A DNA stretch of 64,000 bases, taken from an uncultured Alistipes sp. (GTDB lineage Bacteria; Bacteroidota; Bacteroidia; Bacteroidales; Rikenellaceae). Within the stretch, counting starts at the first letter, position 1. Every line of letters starts with the position of its first letter. A program made the position numbers and the translations under genes. Positions 16,598 through 25,677 of this stretch are shown here, one piece after another. The notes under the pieces are model-generated. The model had not been told where the DNA came from, did no database searches, and saw only the letters and a program-made list of their open reading frames with translations. Location of the stretch: positions 1 through 64,000 of the forward strand of contig CALUKH010000005.1 of the NCBI GenBank assembly GCA_944321185.1. Direction: 5' to 3'.

Positions 16598-19237
16598 ATG
16601 AGAGATACACGTGGATTCATCCGGACGTTGCTTGTTCTGACGGCCCTGCTCCTGGTCACGGCTACAGCCGAGGCCCGGAAGCGTCAGCCCCGCAAGTCGA
16701 AACGCTCCGAAGCGATCGCCCAACCCGGCGACTCGACCCGAAACAAGAAGAACCCCTACGAGAAGATCCTCCGCGAATCGGCAACCGATCACGGCATGTT
16801 CGACGTCCACCGCAAGGGGACCGACCTGTGGTTCGAAATCCCCGATTCGCTGCTCGAACGCGACATCCTGGTGGTCAACAAGATCTCGGGTGTGCCCTAC
16901 GCACTCAACGATGCCGGAATCAACAAGGGAATGGGCTTCGGCGAGAAACTCGTCCGCTTCCACAAGGATACCCTTTATAAAAAGGTATGGGTTACGACGC
17001 GCGACGCCCGCATCTCGGCCCCGGCAACGGACCGCATCGCCCGTTCGGTGAAGGACAACTACCGCGAATCGGTCATCGAACAGTTCCCGATCGAGGCCTA
17101 CAACGCCGATTCGACCTCTGTGATCGTCAAGGTCAACAAGGTCTTCGACGGCAGCGAGAAGAGCTTCAACGACCTCTTCGGAGCACTGCGCTCGGGCAGC
17201 GTCAACCGCGAGCTCTCGAAAATCGGCACGGTCAAGTCCTTCCCGCGCAACATCCTCGTCAAGTCGATCCTCGCCGGCAGCCGCTCGGGCGAGGAGGGCG
17301 AACCGACACCGCTCACCGTCGAGATCACCTCGAATCTGGTACTGCTCGACCGTGAGCCGATGCGTCCGCGCTTTTCCGACGACCGCGTGGGCTACTTCGA
17401 GATCGGTCACCTCTACTTCAACGACACGCAGCAGAAGGCCGAAGAGCGGGCCTTCATCAACCGCTGGCGGCTCGAACCCCGCCCCGAGGATCGGGAACGC
17501 TACCTGCGCGGCGAACTGGTCGAACCGGCCAAACCCATCGTGTTGTGGATCGATCCCGCCACGCCCGAAGTCTGGGTGCCCTACATCAAGCGCGGCATCG
17601 AGGAGTGGCAGGAGGCCTTCGAGGCTGCCGGCTTCAGGAACGCCATCCAGGCCCGCGAGGTGGGGCCCGATGAGGAGGCCGATTTCGACATCGACGACGT
17701 GCGCTACTCGGTGGTGACCTACGCCGCATCGGAGCTGGCCAACGCCATGGGTCCCTCGGTCATTGACCCGCGCAGCGGCGAGATCATCGAAGCGGACATC
17801 ATCTGGTGGCACAACGTCATGAGCATCCTCCACTCGTGGATCCGACTGCAGACGGGTGCCGTCGATCCTGCGGCCCGCGCCAACGTGCTGCCCACGGAGC
17901 TGATGGGCAATGCCGTGAGGTTTGTCTCGTCGCACGAACTGGGCCACAGCCTCGGACTGAAACACAACTTCGCCGCCTCGTACTGCGTGCCGGTCGACTC
18001 GCTCCGTTCGAAGAGCTACACCGATGCCCACGGCACGGCCAGCTCGATCATGGACTACGCCCGCTTCAACTACGTGGCGCAGCCCGAGGACGGCATCACG
18101 CAGCTCACCCCCCGCATCGGCGCCTACGATCGTCACGCCATCCGCTGGGGCTACCGCTGGCTCGATGTCGACGACCCCCACGAGGAGCTGCCGACACTCA
18201 ACGCCTGGCTGCGCGAACACGAGGACGATCCCGCATACCGCTACGGCGAACAGTCGCGCGAGGGGATCGATCCGCGCGCACAGTCGGAGGATCTGGGCGA
18301 CGACGCCGTGCGGGCCAGTCGCTACGGACTGGCCAATCTGCGGCGCATCATCCCCCATGTCGCGGAGTGGACCGCCCGCGAGGGCGAACTGCAGTATGAG
18401 GCCGGGCGCTTCCTGATGTCGATCGTCTTCCAGTGGCTGACCTACGCCGACCACGTGAAGACCAACGTCGGCGGATTCTACCTCAACCAGGTCGTCACGG
18501 GCCACGATATCGACCGCTACGTTCCAGTGCCGGCCGAGATGCAGCGCCGCAGCGTCGACTACCTGATCGAGGAGGTCTTCCAGCTGCCCGAATGGCTCTT
18601 CGGCGCCGCGGCCTGGGACCACTGCTATCCGCATCGCACGTCGCCCTTCGGTCAGATGGAGTACGCCCCCTACAACTTCGCCCGCGAACTCCAGTACAAG
18701 GTCTACTACGAACTGCTCGACGACCGCCGCATGCTCCGCATGTACGAAGTCGAGGCCCGGCAAGGTCGCGGCCGCGAAACCTTTACGCCCGAAGAGATGC
18801 TCGACCGCATCACGCAGGCGGTCTTCCTTCGCCCGGGCACTCGCTCGCTGACGCTCTACGAACGCATGAGCCAAAAGAACTACGTCGATGCGCTGATCGT
18901 CTCGTCGAACCTCACCATGGTGAAGACCACCAAGCTGGGCGCAACGCTCCACGATGCCCCGTGCGCGCTCGACGACGACTGCCGCGGCTGCTGTCTCATG
19001 CACCAGGCGCCGGAGCTCGAGCTGCCCCGTCTGCCGCGCCCCGAGGAGCTCGGACTGCAGACCCAGCGCAGCTACGAACTCATGCAGCGGGTCAGCGAGA
19101 CCACCTCGGCCAAACGGGCCGAAATGCGAAGGCTGCTCACCGTCGTACAGAGCCGCAGCCAAAGCGGCGACTCCGCCACCCGGAACCACTACCGGGATCT
19201 CGAATTGAGGCTCAAGGAGGCCCTGAGAATGTTGTAA
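16598..19237 (+). CDS. Secreted zinc-dependent metalloprotease (DUF5117/DUF5118 family)
   Basis: 879 residues with an N-terminal signal peptide (about 1-25, hydrophobic LLVLTALLLVTATAEA) and a basic linker. The middle is the DUF5118/DUF5117 region (DILVVNKISGVPYALNDAG, SDDRVGYFEIGH). The metzincin-like catalytic site is HELGHSLGLKHN: His446 and His450 ligands with Glu447, with a third His at 456, followed by a Met-turn-like SSIMDYARFNYVAQ. The C-terminal third carries a cysteine-rich DDDCRGCCLMHQAPE. It is probably periplasmic or surface-exposed and cleaves proteins or large peptides. It sits directly before a SusC/SusD pair, so the likely job is supplying peptides for import. The start at 16598 gives a good signal peptide. 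Confidence 0.9.
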   Translation: MRDTRGFIRTLLVLTALLLVTATAEARKRQPRKSKRSEAIAQPGDSTRNKKNPYEKILRESATDHGMFDVHRKGTDLWFEIPDSLLERDILVVNKISGVPYALNDAGINKGMGFGEKLVRFHKDTLYKKVWVTTRDARISAPATDRIARSVKDNYRESVIEQFPIEAYNADSTSVIVKVNKVFDGSEKSFNDLFGALRSGSVNRELSKIGTVKSFPRNILVKSILAGSRSGEEGEPTPLTVEITSNLVLLDREPMRPRFSDDRVGYFEIGHLYFNDTQQKAEERAFINRWRLEPRPEDRERYLRGELVEPAKPIVLWIDPATPEVWVPYIKRGIEEWQEAFEAAGFRNAIQAREVGPDEEADFDIDDVRYSVVTYAASELANAMGPSVIDPRSGEIIEADIIWWHNVMSILHSWIRLQTGAVDPAARANVLPTELMGNAVRFVSSHELGHSLGLKHNFAASYCVPVDSLRSKSYTDAHGTASSIMDYARFNYVAQPEDGITQLTPRIGAYDRHAIRWGYRWLDVDDPHEELPTLNAWLREHEDDPAYRYGEQSREGIDPRAQSEDLGDDAVRASRYGLANLRRIIPHVAEWTAREGELQYEAGRFLMSIVFQWLTYADHVKTNVGGFYLNQVVTGHDIDRYVPVPAEMQRRSVDYLIEEVFQLPEWLFGAAAWDHCYPHRTSPFGQMEYAPYNFARELQYKVYYELLDDRRMLRMYEVEARQGRGRETFTPEEMLDRITQAVFLRPGTRSLTLYERMSQKNYVDALIVSSNLTMVKTTKLGATLHDAPCALDDDCRGCCLMHQAPELELPRLPRPEELGLQTQRSYELMQRVSETTSAKRAEMRRLLTVVQSRSQSGDSATRNHYRDLELRLKEALRML

Positions 19238-19247
19238 CGAAAGCGTC

Positions 19248-19283
19248 GCAAAGCCGTCTTCCCCACCGGAAAGACGGCTTTGC
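19248..19283 (+). terminator. 13-bp hairpin between protease and susC
   Basis: GCAAAGCCGTCTT (19248-19260), loop of 10 nt and AAGACGGCTTTGC (19271-19283) form a perfect stem. There is no T-tract, so it may attenuate or stabilise the transcript and not fully end it. Confidence 0.55.
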
Positions 19284-19388
19284 CCGACTTCAGGGCCCAC
19301 CCACGGCGCTTACGATCCGAAACCGGACAGCAAAAATCACTGTCAAAATCACGCAATCACAAAAAATTCACTTATAGATTCACACCCC

Positions 19389-22300
19389 ATGAAACGATTC
19401 CTTCCGCTCATCATGCTGATCCTTCCGGCCGTCGTCTGCGCGCAGCAGACCCGGAAGATCACGGGCCAGGTGCTCGATGCAGCCGACGGTTCGCCACTCG
19501 TCGGAGCCACCGTCTTCATCGCCCCCGAAGAGACCCAGGCCAAGGATTACAACCCGCAGGGAACCATCGCCTACGACGAGGGGCGCTTCGAATTTACCCT
19601 CCCGAACAGTGTCCGCCAGGTCGTCGTCAGCTACCTGGGCTACGAACCCCGCACCGTCGACATCTCGGGCCGCAGTCACTTCACGATCCGCCTCGACGCC
19701 ACGTCGAATCAGGTCGACGCCGTCGTCGTGACCGGATACCAGCGCATCGAAAAGCGCAAGCTCACCTCCTCGATCGCAAGCGTCAAGATGGAGGATATCT
19801 CGCGTGACGGCGTGGCCAGCGTCGGCGAGATGCTCTCGGGATCGATCGCCGGTCTGACGTCGACCCCCACCTCGGGTGCGCCGGGCGGCGCCAGCAAGGT
19901 CAAGATCCGCAGCACGGTGACGCTCAACGGCAACACCGATCCGCTGTGGGTGCTCGACGGCATTCCGCTCGAGGGCAACGACATCCCCACGGACTGGTCG
20001 TCGAAGGAGAACATCGACAACCTCTACAACCTCTCGATCGCCGGGCTGAACCCCTCCGACATCGAGGATATTACCGTGTTGAAGGATGCCGCCGCCACGG
20101 CCATCTACGGCGCCCGCGCCGCCAACGGCGTCATCATCATCACCACCAAGAAGGGCGCCCGCAACCAGCCCACGCGGGTGAACGTCTCGGCGTCGCTCTT
20201 CGTCACGGACCGTCCCGACCTCTCGAAGCTCCATCTGATGAACGCCTCCCAGAAGGTCGACTTCGAGCTGGCACTGGCCGCCGACGGACGCCTGAACTAC
20301 CTCTCGTCGATGGGTGGCGTGGCCCGCATTCTGGACCGGGCCGACGAGCGCACGGCTCTGCGTCAGGGCGGCATCGAGGCCCTCTCGCCCGAAACCCGCC
20401 GCGCGATCGACGCCCTGCGCACGGACGGCACCGACTGGGGCCGCGAAATCTATCGCGTAGCGCTCAACCAGCAGTACAGTTTCAACCTCTCGGGCGGCGG
20501 CAACCGCGCCAGCTACTACCTCTCGGGCGGCTACTACAACGAACAGGGTACGACCATCGGAACGGGCTTCGAGCGTCTCAACCTCACGATGAAGACCGAC
20601 TACGACCTGCTGAAGAACCTCACCTTCGGAGCCTCGGTCTTCATCGGCCAGAACCGCAACAGCTCCTACGTCTCGGACACCGACGTGCTGGCCAACCCCT
20701 CGCGTTACAGCCGCACGGTGAACCCCTACTTCAACGCCTGGAACGACGACGGCAGCTACGCCTACGACCCCGACATGAACGCCTATCAGGGCGACAACGA
20801 CAACGTGCTCGACTTCAACATCCTCGAGGAGCGCGCCAACACCGCCTACACGCTCCGCACGCGGTCGATCAAGTCGATCTTCGACCTTTCGTACCGTCCC
20901 GTGCGGGGGCTGCGCCTCTTCACGCAGTTCGGCCTGCAGGTCGACAACTCGTTCACCGAGAAGATGGCCCGCGAGGATACCTACTTCACGCGCAAGTATG
21001 CCCTCTATTCGGTGATCGACGGCGTGAGATACATGCCCCAGGGCGGCATCATCCAGAACTGGAACGCCGACCTGGCCCAGTACACCTGGAAGGCCCAGGC
21101 CGAATATTCGGGCACGTTCGCCGAGCGTCACGAGGTCGACCTGATGGCCGGTCTGGAGATGCGCGCCACGACCAACACGTCGGTCCACACCAAGGGCTTC
21201 GGCTACGACCCCCGCACGATGACCAACGAACCGATCGTCTTCCCGGCCACCGACAGCGGACGCGACCTGGCCAACAACACCTATTTCAGGCAGTATCAGC
21301 GGTCGTTCTACGAGAACCGCTACCTCTCCTACTTCTTCACGGCCTCGTACACCTACGACAACCGCTACACGATCTTCGGCTCGATGCGTTACGACGGCAC
21401 GAACCTCTTCGGCGTCGATCCCAAGTACAAGTTCAACCCCATGTGGTCGATCTCCGGAGCCTGGAACATCAACCGTGAACATGCGCTGCGCAACGTCCGC
21501 TGGCTGGACAACCTGCGGCTGCGCGTCTCGTACGGCGCCCAGGGCAACATCGACCGCACGACCTCGCCCTACATCCTCGGCGAATGGACCACGCGCAATC
21601 CGGGAGGTGTCGTCGAGGATGCCATCAACGTCAGCTCGCCCCCCAACCAGAACCTCCGCTGGGAGACCACCTACACCTGGAACACGGCCCTCGATTTCGC
21701 CGCGCTGGACAACCGTCTCGGATTCACCTTCGAGATCTACGGACGCCGCAGCAAGGATCTGATCACCTCGCGCATGATCCCCTCCGAGACGGGATTCGTC
21801 ACCACGTCGAGCAACTACGGCGAAATCTCGAGCCGCGGTATCGAATTCTCGATCAACACCGTCAACATCCGCCGGCCCAAATTCCGCTGGGAGACCCAGA
21901 TCAACCTGGCCCACAACACCGACCGTGTCGACCGCGTACTGATCAACGACATGGACTGGAACCCTTCGCTCGAAGGCTATTCGTCGGCGGCGGTCTTCGC
22001 GCTGCGCACCGCCGGGCTCGACGCCAATGGCATCCCGATGTTCTGGAAGGACGGGCAGAAGGTCTCGCTGCAGGAGTTCGTCAACTTCCGCCTCGAAGAG
22101 ACCGACCCCTTCGGTCTGGGAATCCCCGAATTCTTCGTCTACGGGCCGGTCATGGACCAGTCGATTGCGGACGTGCGCAACCGCCTCTCCTACATCGGGT
22201 CGCTCAACCCCGATCTGACGGGCGGTTTCAACAACCGCTTCTACTTCGGCGGGTTCGACCTCACCGTATCGTGCAACTTCGTCATCGGCCAGCTCGTCAA

Positions 22301-22781
22301 GGAGACCCCCTTCTACTCGCCGACGGCCACCAGCCCCGGCCAGAACTACACGACCCAGGTGCAGCGGATCTGGTCGCCGGCGAACCCCTCGGGAATCTAC
22401 CCGGCACTGGTCGGCAACCGGCAGGCCGACGGTTCGCAGTGGGGAGACACCTGGAGCGAGAATCCCGACCCCTATCGCGTCTACTACTGGATCCTCGACC
22501 AGAGCAACAGCTGGGGAGCCAGCGCCCTGTTCCAGAATCTCGACATCTGGTACCACCGGATCAACTACCTGCGCGTGAACAGCATCCGCCTCGGCTACAC
22601 CTTCCCCGAGAAGATCACCCGCAAGCTGCACATGGCGGGGCTGCGGCTGCACTTCGAGGCCCGCAACCCGCTGGTCATCGCCTCGAACTACGACGGATAC
22701 TTCGATCCCGAGACCTACGGCAACATCTATGCGCAACCGCTGGCGCGAAGCTACTCCGTCGGTCTGAACATCACCTTCTAA
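19389..22781 (+). CDS. SusC/RagA-family TonB-linked outer-membrane receptor
   Basis: 1130 residues. Signal peptide about 1-18 (ending VVCAQ); carboxypeptidase-like regulatory domain about 22-105 (ITGQVLDAADGSPLVGATV); TonB box-like VDAVVVTGYQ; plug domain with the SusC signatures WVLDGIPLEGN, DIEDITVLKDAAATAIYGARAANGVIIITTKKG; then a long beta-barrel ending in the outer-membrane-type SVGLNITF. SusC proteins import oligomers captured by the lid lipoprotein SusD. No glycoside hydrolase is nearby, and the preceding gene encodes a metalloprotease, so peptides are a more likely substrate than glycans (inference, by analogy with RagAB). The stop is 13 nt before the SusD gene. Confidence 0.96.
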   Translation: MKRFLPLIMLILPAVVCAQQTRKITGQVLDAADGSPLVGATVFIAPEETQAKDYNPQGTIAYDEGRFEFTLPNSVRQVVVSYLGYEPRTVDISGRSHFTIRLDATSNQVDAVVVTGYQRIEKRKLTSSIASVKMEDISRDGVASVGEMLSGSIAGLTSTPTSGAPGGASKVKIRSTVTLNGNTDPLWVLDGIPLEGNDIPTDWSSKENIDNLYNLSIAGLNPSDIEDITVLKDAAATAIYGARAANGVIIITTKKGARNQPTRVNVSASLFVTDRPDLSKLHLMNASQKVDFELALAADGRLNYLSSMGGVARILDRADERTALRQGGIEALSPETRRAIDALRTDGTDWGREIYRVALNQQYSFNLSGGGNRASYYLSGGYYNEQGTTIGTGFERLNLTMKTDYDLLKNLTFGASVFIGQNRNSSYVSDTDVLANPSRYSRTVNPYFNAWNDDGSYAYDPDMNAYQGDNDNVLDFNILEERANTAYTLRTRSIKSIFDLSYRPVRGLRLFTQFGLQVDNSFTEKMAREDTYFTRKYALYSVIDGVRYMPQGGIIQNWNADLAQYTWKAQAEYSGTFAERHEVDLMAGLEMRATTNTSVHTKGFGYDPRTMTNEPIVFPATDSGRDLANNTYFRQYQRSFYENRYLSYFFTASYTYDNRYTIFGSMRYDGTNLFGVDPKYKFNPMWSISGAWNINREHALRNVRWLDNLRLRVSYGAQGNIDRTTSPYILGEWTTRNPGGVVEDAINVSSPPNQNLRWETTYTWNTALDFAALDNRLGFTFEIYGRRSKDLITSRMIPSETGFVTTSSNYGEISSRGIEFSINTVNIRRPKFRWETQINLAHNTDRVDRVLINDMDWNPSLEGYSSAAVFALRTAGLDANGIPMFWKDGQKVSLQEFVNFRLEETDPFGLGIPEFFVYGPVMDQSIADVRNRLSYIGSLNPDLTGGFNNRFYFGGFDLTVSCNFVIGQLVKETPFYSPTATSPGQNYTTQVQRIWSPANPSGIYPALVGNRQADGSQWGDTWSENPDPYRVYYWILDQSNSWGASALFQNLDIWYHRINYLRVNSIRLGYTFPEKITRKLHMAGLRLHFEARNPLVIASNYDGYFDPETYGNIYAQPLARSYSVGLNITF

Positions 22782-22794
22782 AAACGTGCGAAAC

Positions 22795-24156
22795 ATGAAA
22801 AAACGAGCATATCTTCTTCTGGCGGCACTCGCGACGGCCGGCTGCAACTACCTCGAAATCGAACCCGTCGGGCAGGTCATTCCCCACAAGACCTCCGAAT
22901 TCCGCGCCCTGCTCACCACGGGTTACTACGCCTATCCGTTCGGCGAGGCACAGGCCTACACGGCCCTGCTGGCCGACGAGGTCGGGATGATCGATGCCGG
23001 GGCCTTTCTGAATGCCAGCGACGTCGTGCCGCTGGGCTACAACTACACGTGGCAGTACGGCAGTCAGATGCAGGAGCTGCCCTACCAGTACTTCTACCAG
23101 TCGATCTTCTACGCCAACGCCGTCATCGAGAACATCCGCAACGCCGACGTCGACGACGCCGGGGAGCCCCTCGAGCAGATCCTCGGCGAGGCCTATGCCC
23201 TGCGGGCCTACAACCATTTCCAGCTGGTGAACCTCTACGGCCAGCCCTACAACCCCGCTACGGCCTCGACCGACCGCGGAATCGTCCTCTCGGGCCATAT
23301 CGACATCGAACAGTCGTTCCGCCCGACGAGCGTCGGGAACGTCTACGCACACATTCTCGACGACATCGCCCAGGCCGAAGCGCTGATGAGCCTCGAGCGG
23401 CAGCCCGATGCCTCGCGCAACTACCGCTTCTCGCTCGACGCCCTCACGGCCTTCCGGGCCCGCGTGCTGCTCTACATGCAGCGCTGGCAGGAGGCCTACG
23501 ATGCGGTCGTCACGCTGCTGGCAAAGTACCCGCTCGTCGATCTGAACACCGCCACCGCCGAGACGCTGCTGCCCTGGCAGGCCGGTTCGTCCGAGGCGAT
23601 TCTGGCACTCGACCGCCCCTTCGCCGCTGCAAACGGCGACCTGCGCCGGGCCTGTCTGCTGTCGGAGGAGATCATCAGCCTCTTCGATGCGGCCAATGAC
23701 CTGCGCGTCAACTACCTGCAGTCCACCTCCGGAGAAGGTGACGAACAGCCCCGCTACAGCGTCAACCGTTCGTCGTCGGACCGCATCTCAATCCGCGCAG
23801 CCGAGCTCTATCTCATTGCTGCCGAGGCCGGATCGTACCTCCCCGCCGAGCTGAGCCAGGCACGCAGCTACCTGCTCGATCTGGAGGCCCGACGGCTCAA
23901 GGCGGAAGCGATGGAGGCCCGGCGTACCGAGATCGAAGAGATGGATGCCGAGGCGCTGCGCCGTGAAGTGGCCGACGAACGGGCCCGGGAGTTCCTGTTG
24001 GAGGGCCACCGCTGGCTCGACCTGCGACGCACGACCCGTCCCGCCATCACCCATTCGTACGAGGGTTCGACCTATACCCTGCAGGCCGGCGATTCGCGCT
24101 ATACGCTGCCCTTCCCGCAGTCGGCCGTCAACAACAACCCCGATCTGAACAGTTGA
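22795..24156 (+). CDS. SusD/RagB-family substrate-binding lipoprotein
   Basis: 453 residues with a lipoprotein signal (MKKRAYLLLAALATAGC, Cys17). The N-terminal part (NYLEIEPVGQVIPHKTSEFRALL) and the TPR-like helices (AYALRAYNHFQLVNLYGQPYN, AFRARVLLYMQRWQEAYD) are typical, as is the C-terminal block AELYLIAAEAGSYL..., RAREFLLEGHRWLDLRR and PFPQSAVNNNPDL. It forms the lid over the SusC barrel and captures ligand outside the cell. ATG 22795 is chosen over GTG 22786 because it gives the normal lipoprotein N-terminus. A strong terminator follows directly. Confidence 0.95.
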   Translation: MKKRAYLLLAALATAGCNYLEIEPVGQVIPHKTSEFRALLTTGYYAYPFGEAQAYTALLADEVGMIDAGAFLNASDVVPLGYNYTWQYGSQMQELPYQYFYQSIFYANAVIENIRNADVDDAGEPLEQILGEAYALRAYNHFQLVNLYGQPYNPATASTDRGIVLSGHIDIEQSFRPTSVGNVYAHILDDIAQAEALMSLERQPDASRNYRFSLDALTAFRARVLLYMQRWQEAYDAVVTLLAKYPLVDLNTATAETLLPWQAGSSEAILALDRPFAAANGDLRRACLLSEEIISLFDAANDLRVNYLQSTSGEGDEQPRYSVNRSSSDRISIRAAELYLIAAEAGSYLPAELSQARSYLLDLEARRLKAEAMEARRTEIEEMDAEALRREVADERAREFLLEGHRWLDLRRTTRPAITHSYEGSTYTLQAGDSRYTLPFPQSAVNNNPDLNS

Positions 24157-24172
24157 TCGACGCCCCCCGCAC

Positions 24173-24210
24173 AAAAAAGAGCCCGGTTTTTGCACCGGGC
24201 CCTTTTTTTT
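24173..24210 (+). terminator. Intrinsic terminator after susD
   Basis: GCCCGGT (24181-24187) pairs with ACCGGGC (24194-24200), preceded by A6 and followed by CC and T8. It is a strong hairpin that also overlaps the region just upstream of the regulator gene. Confidence 0.9.
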
Positions 24211-24225
24211 GTAATTTTACACGCC

Positions 24226-24993
24226 ATGAAAGCCCTCATCATCGAAGACGAACCGCTGTCGGTTGCCGAACTGACCAACACGCTGGCCGAGGTAGCCCCG
24301 CAGATCGAGGTGGTCGCCACGGCCGCCTCGGTGGCCGAAGCCGCCGAACTCGTCGGTCGCGTCGACCACGATCTGATCTTCATGGACATCCATCTGGGCG
24401 ACGGAAACGGCTTCGACATCTTCCGCCGGGCGGAGATCCGCGTGCCGGTAATCTTCATCACCGCCTACGACACCTACACGCTCAAAGCCTTCGAAAACAA
24501 GGGGATCGACTACCTGCTCAAACCTTTCGGCCGCGAGGATCTGCGCCGTGCGATCGACAAGCTGGGCCTGCTCGCCCGTCTGGGCGGAAGCTCGGCAACA
24601 GGCAGCACCCCTACGGCCGATCCGGCTGCCGGCAGTGCCGAACCGCTCTATCAGGAGCGTTTTCTGGTGCAGATCGGCGCCCGGATGCGATCGGTGACCG
24701 TCGGCGAAGTCGCCTACTTCAGGGCCGACGGCAAGTATCTGCATCTGGTGACCCACGACGGAAAGGATTACCTGCTCGACCGCACGCTCACCGAGCTGAG
24801 CGAAAAGCTCTCGCCGAGGCTCTTCTTCCGCATCAACCGGCGGTTCATCATCTCGTTCGAGTCCATCCGCGAAATGATCCGCTACTCGGGAAGCCGCATC
24901 AAGGTCCAGCTCCAACCTCCGCTGCCCGACGGCGAGGAGGCTCTGGTCAGCACCGACCGGGTGCAGGAGTTCCGCCAGTGGCTCAACCGGTAG
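24226..24993 (+). CDS. LytTR-family response regulator
   Basis: 255 residues. Receiver domain about 1-118: acidic pocket EDE near the N-terminus, phosphoacceptor in LIFMDIHLGDGNGFD, then ITAYDTYTLKAFENKGIDYLLKPF. A Ser/Thr/Ala-rich linker follows (about 125-150), then a LytTR DNA-binding domain (FLVQIGARMRSVTVGEVAYFRADGKYLHL ... RTLTELSEKL ... FFRINRRFIISFESI). It is the natural partner for the LytS-type kinase at 14958-16472, the only kinase in the window. A near-match to the -7 consensus (TAATTTTA, 24212-24219) overlaps the end of the susD terminator. It probably controls the SusCD/protease locus (inference). Confidence 0.94.
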   Translation: MKALIIEDEPLSVAELTNTLAEVAPQIEVVATAASVAEAAELVGRVDHDLIFMDIHLGDGNGFDIFRRAEIRVPVIFITAYDTYTLKAFENKGIDYLLKPFGREDLRRAIDKLGLLARLGGSSATGSTPTADPAAGSAEPLYQERFLVQIGARMRSVTVGEVAYFRADGKYLHLVTHDGKDYLLDRTLTELSEKLSPRLFFRINRRFIISFESIREMIRYSGSRIKVQLQPPLPDGEEALVSTDRVQEFRQWLNR

Positions 24994-25072
24994 CCCGACA
25001 ATCCCGGGTCGCCCCCCGTCCATGCCCGGTCCGGCTCTCTCCGAGATTCTTCGACACCCCTCCATGCACGAA

Positions 25073-25102
25073 AACACCCCCGGCCAGGCGGTCAGGGGTG
25101 TT
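25073..25102 (-). terminator. Hairpin downstream of ssb
   Basis: AACACCCC (25073-25080) and GGGGTGTT (25095-25102) form an 8-bp stem around a GC-rich loop. On the minus strand it continues into a short TTTT run, suiting the end of the lpxK-PNP-ssb transcript. Confidence 0.65.
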
Positions 25103-25125
25103 GATCCTTTCAGACGCGGCGCCGG

Positions 25126-25674
25126 TCAGAACGGCAGATCGTCTGGATCCTCCTCCGGAGGGGTCGGAGCCGAAGCCGGCTGCGATTGCGGAGCCTGCGG
25201 CTGCTGGTAGGAGGCCGCATGGGCCGGCTGTGCGGAACCGCCCGACGAATAACCTCCCGGTTGCGATCCGCCCTGCTGGTAGCCACCCTGTTGATAACCG
25301 CCCTGCTGGTAACCGCCCTGCGGATTGTTCGAGGCCGGATTGTCCGAACGACGCCCCAGCAGATTCATCACATCGGCCAGAATCTCCGTCGACGTGCGTT
25401 TGTTGTTGTCCTTGTCCACCCACTCGCGCGTACGCAGACGCCCTTCGATATAGATCTGCGAGCCCTTGCGCACGTAACGGTCCACCACATCGGCCAGACC
25501 CCGCCACAGCGTGACCGTATGCCATTCGGTGTGCTCCTTCGTCTCGCCCGACTGCCGGTCGTAGAGGCGTTCGGTCGTGGCCAGACGCAGGCGGGCCACC
25601 TTCGTACCCCCCTCCAGCGTCCGCACCTCGGGATCGATACCCACGTTGCCGATCAGAATTACCTTGTTTACCAT
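25126..25674 (-). CDS. ssb: Single-stranded DNA-binding protein
   Basis: 182 residues. The OB-fold is at about 1-108 (MVNKVILIGNVGIDPEVRTLEGGTKVA..., WHTVTLWRGLADVVDRYVRKGSQIYIEGRLRTREW). A flexible Gly/Gln/Ser linker follows and the protein ends in the acidic tip DPDDLPF that recruits repair and replication proteins. The linker holds several QQGGY units, encoded by 15-bp direct repeats at about 25268-25320. Last gene of the lpxK-PNP-ssb operon, starting 3 nt after the PNP stop. Confidence 0.97.
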   Translation of the reverse strand: MVNKVILIGNVGIDPEVRTLEGGTKVARLRLATTERLYDRQSGETKEHTEWHTVTLWRGLADVVDRYVRKGSQIYIEGRLRTREWVDKDNNKRTSTEILADVMNLLGRRSDNPASNNPQGGYQQGGYQQGGYQQGGSQPGGYSSGGSAQPAHAASYQQPQAPQSQPASAPTPPEEDPDDLPF

Positions 25675-25677
25675 CGT

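Noticed and set aside
16550-19300. A 916-codon minus-strand frame opposite the metalloprotease gene
   Set aside because: It is an antisense shadow without family signatures; the HELGH protein on the plus strand explains the sequence.
19380-22847. A 1155-codon open frame on the minus strand opposite susC
   Set aside because: Same cause. The sequence is a low-complexity Val/Asp/Arg/Gly-rich translation, while the plus strand encodes a clear SusC protein.
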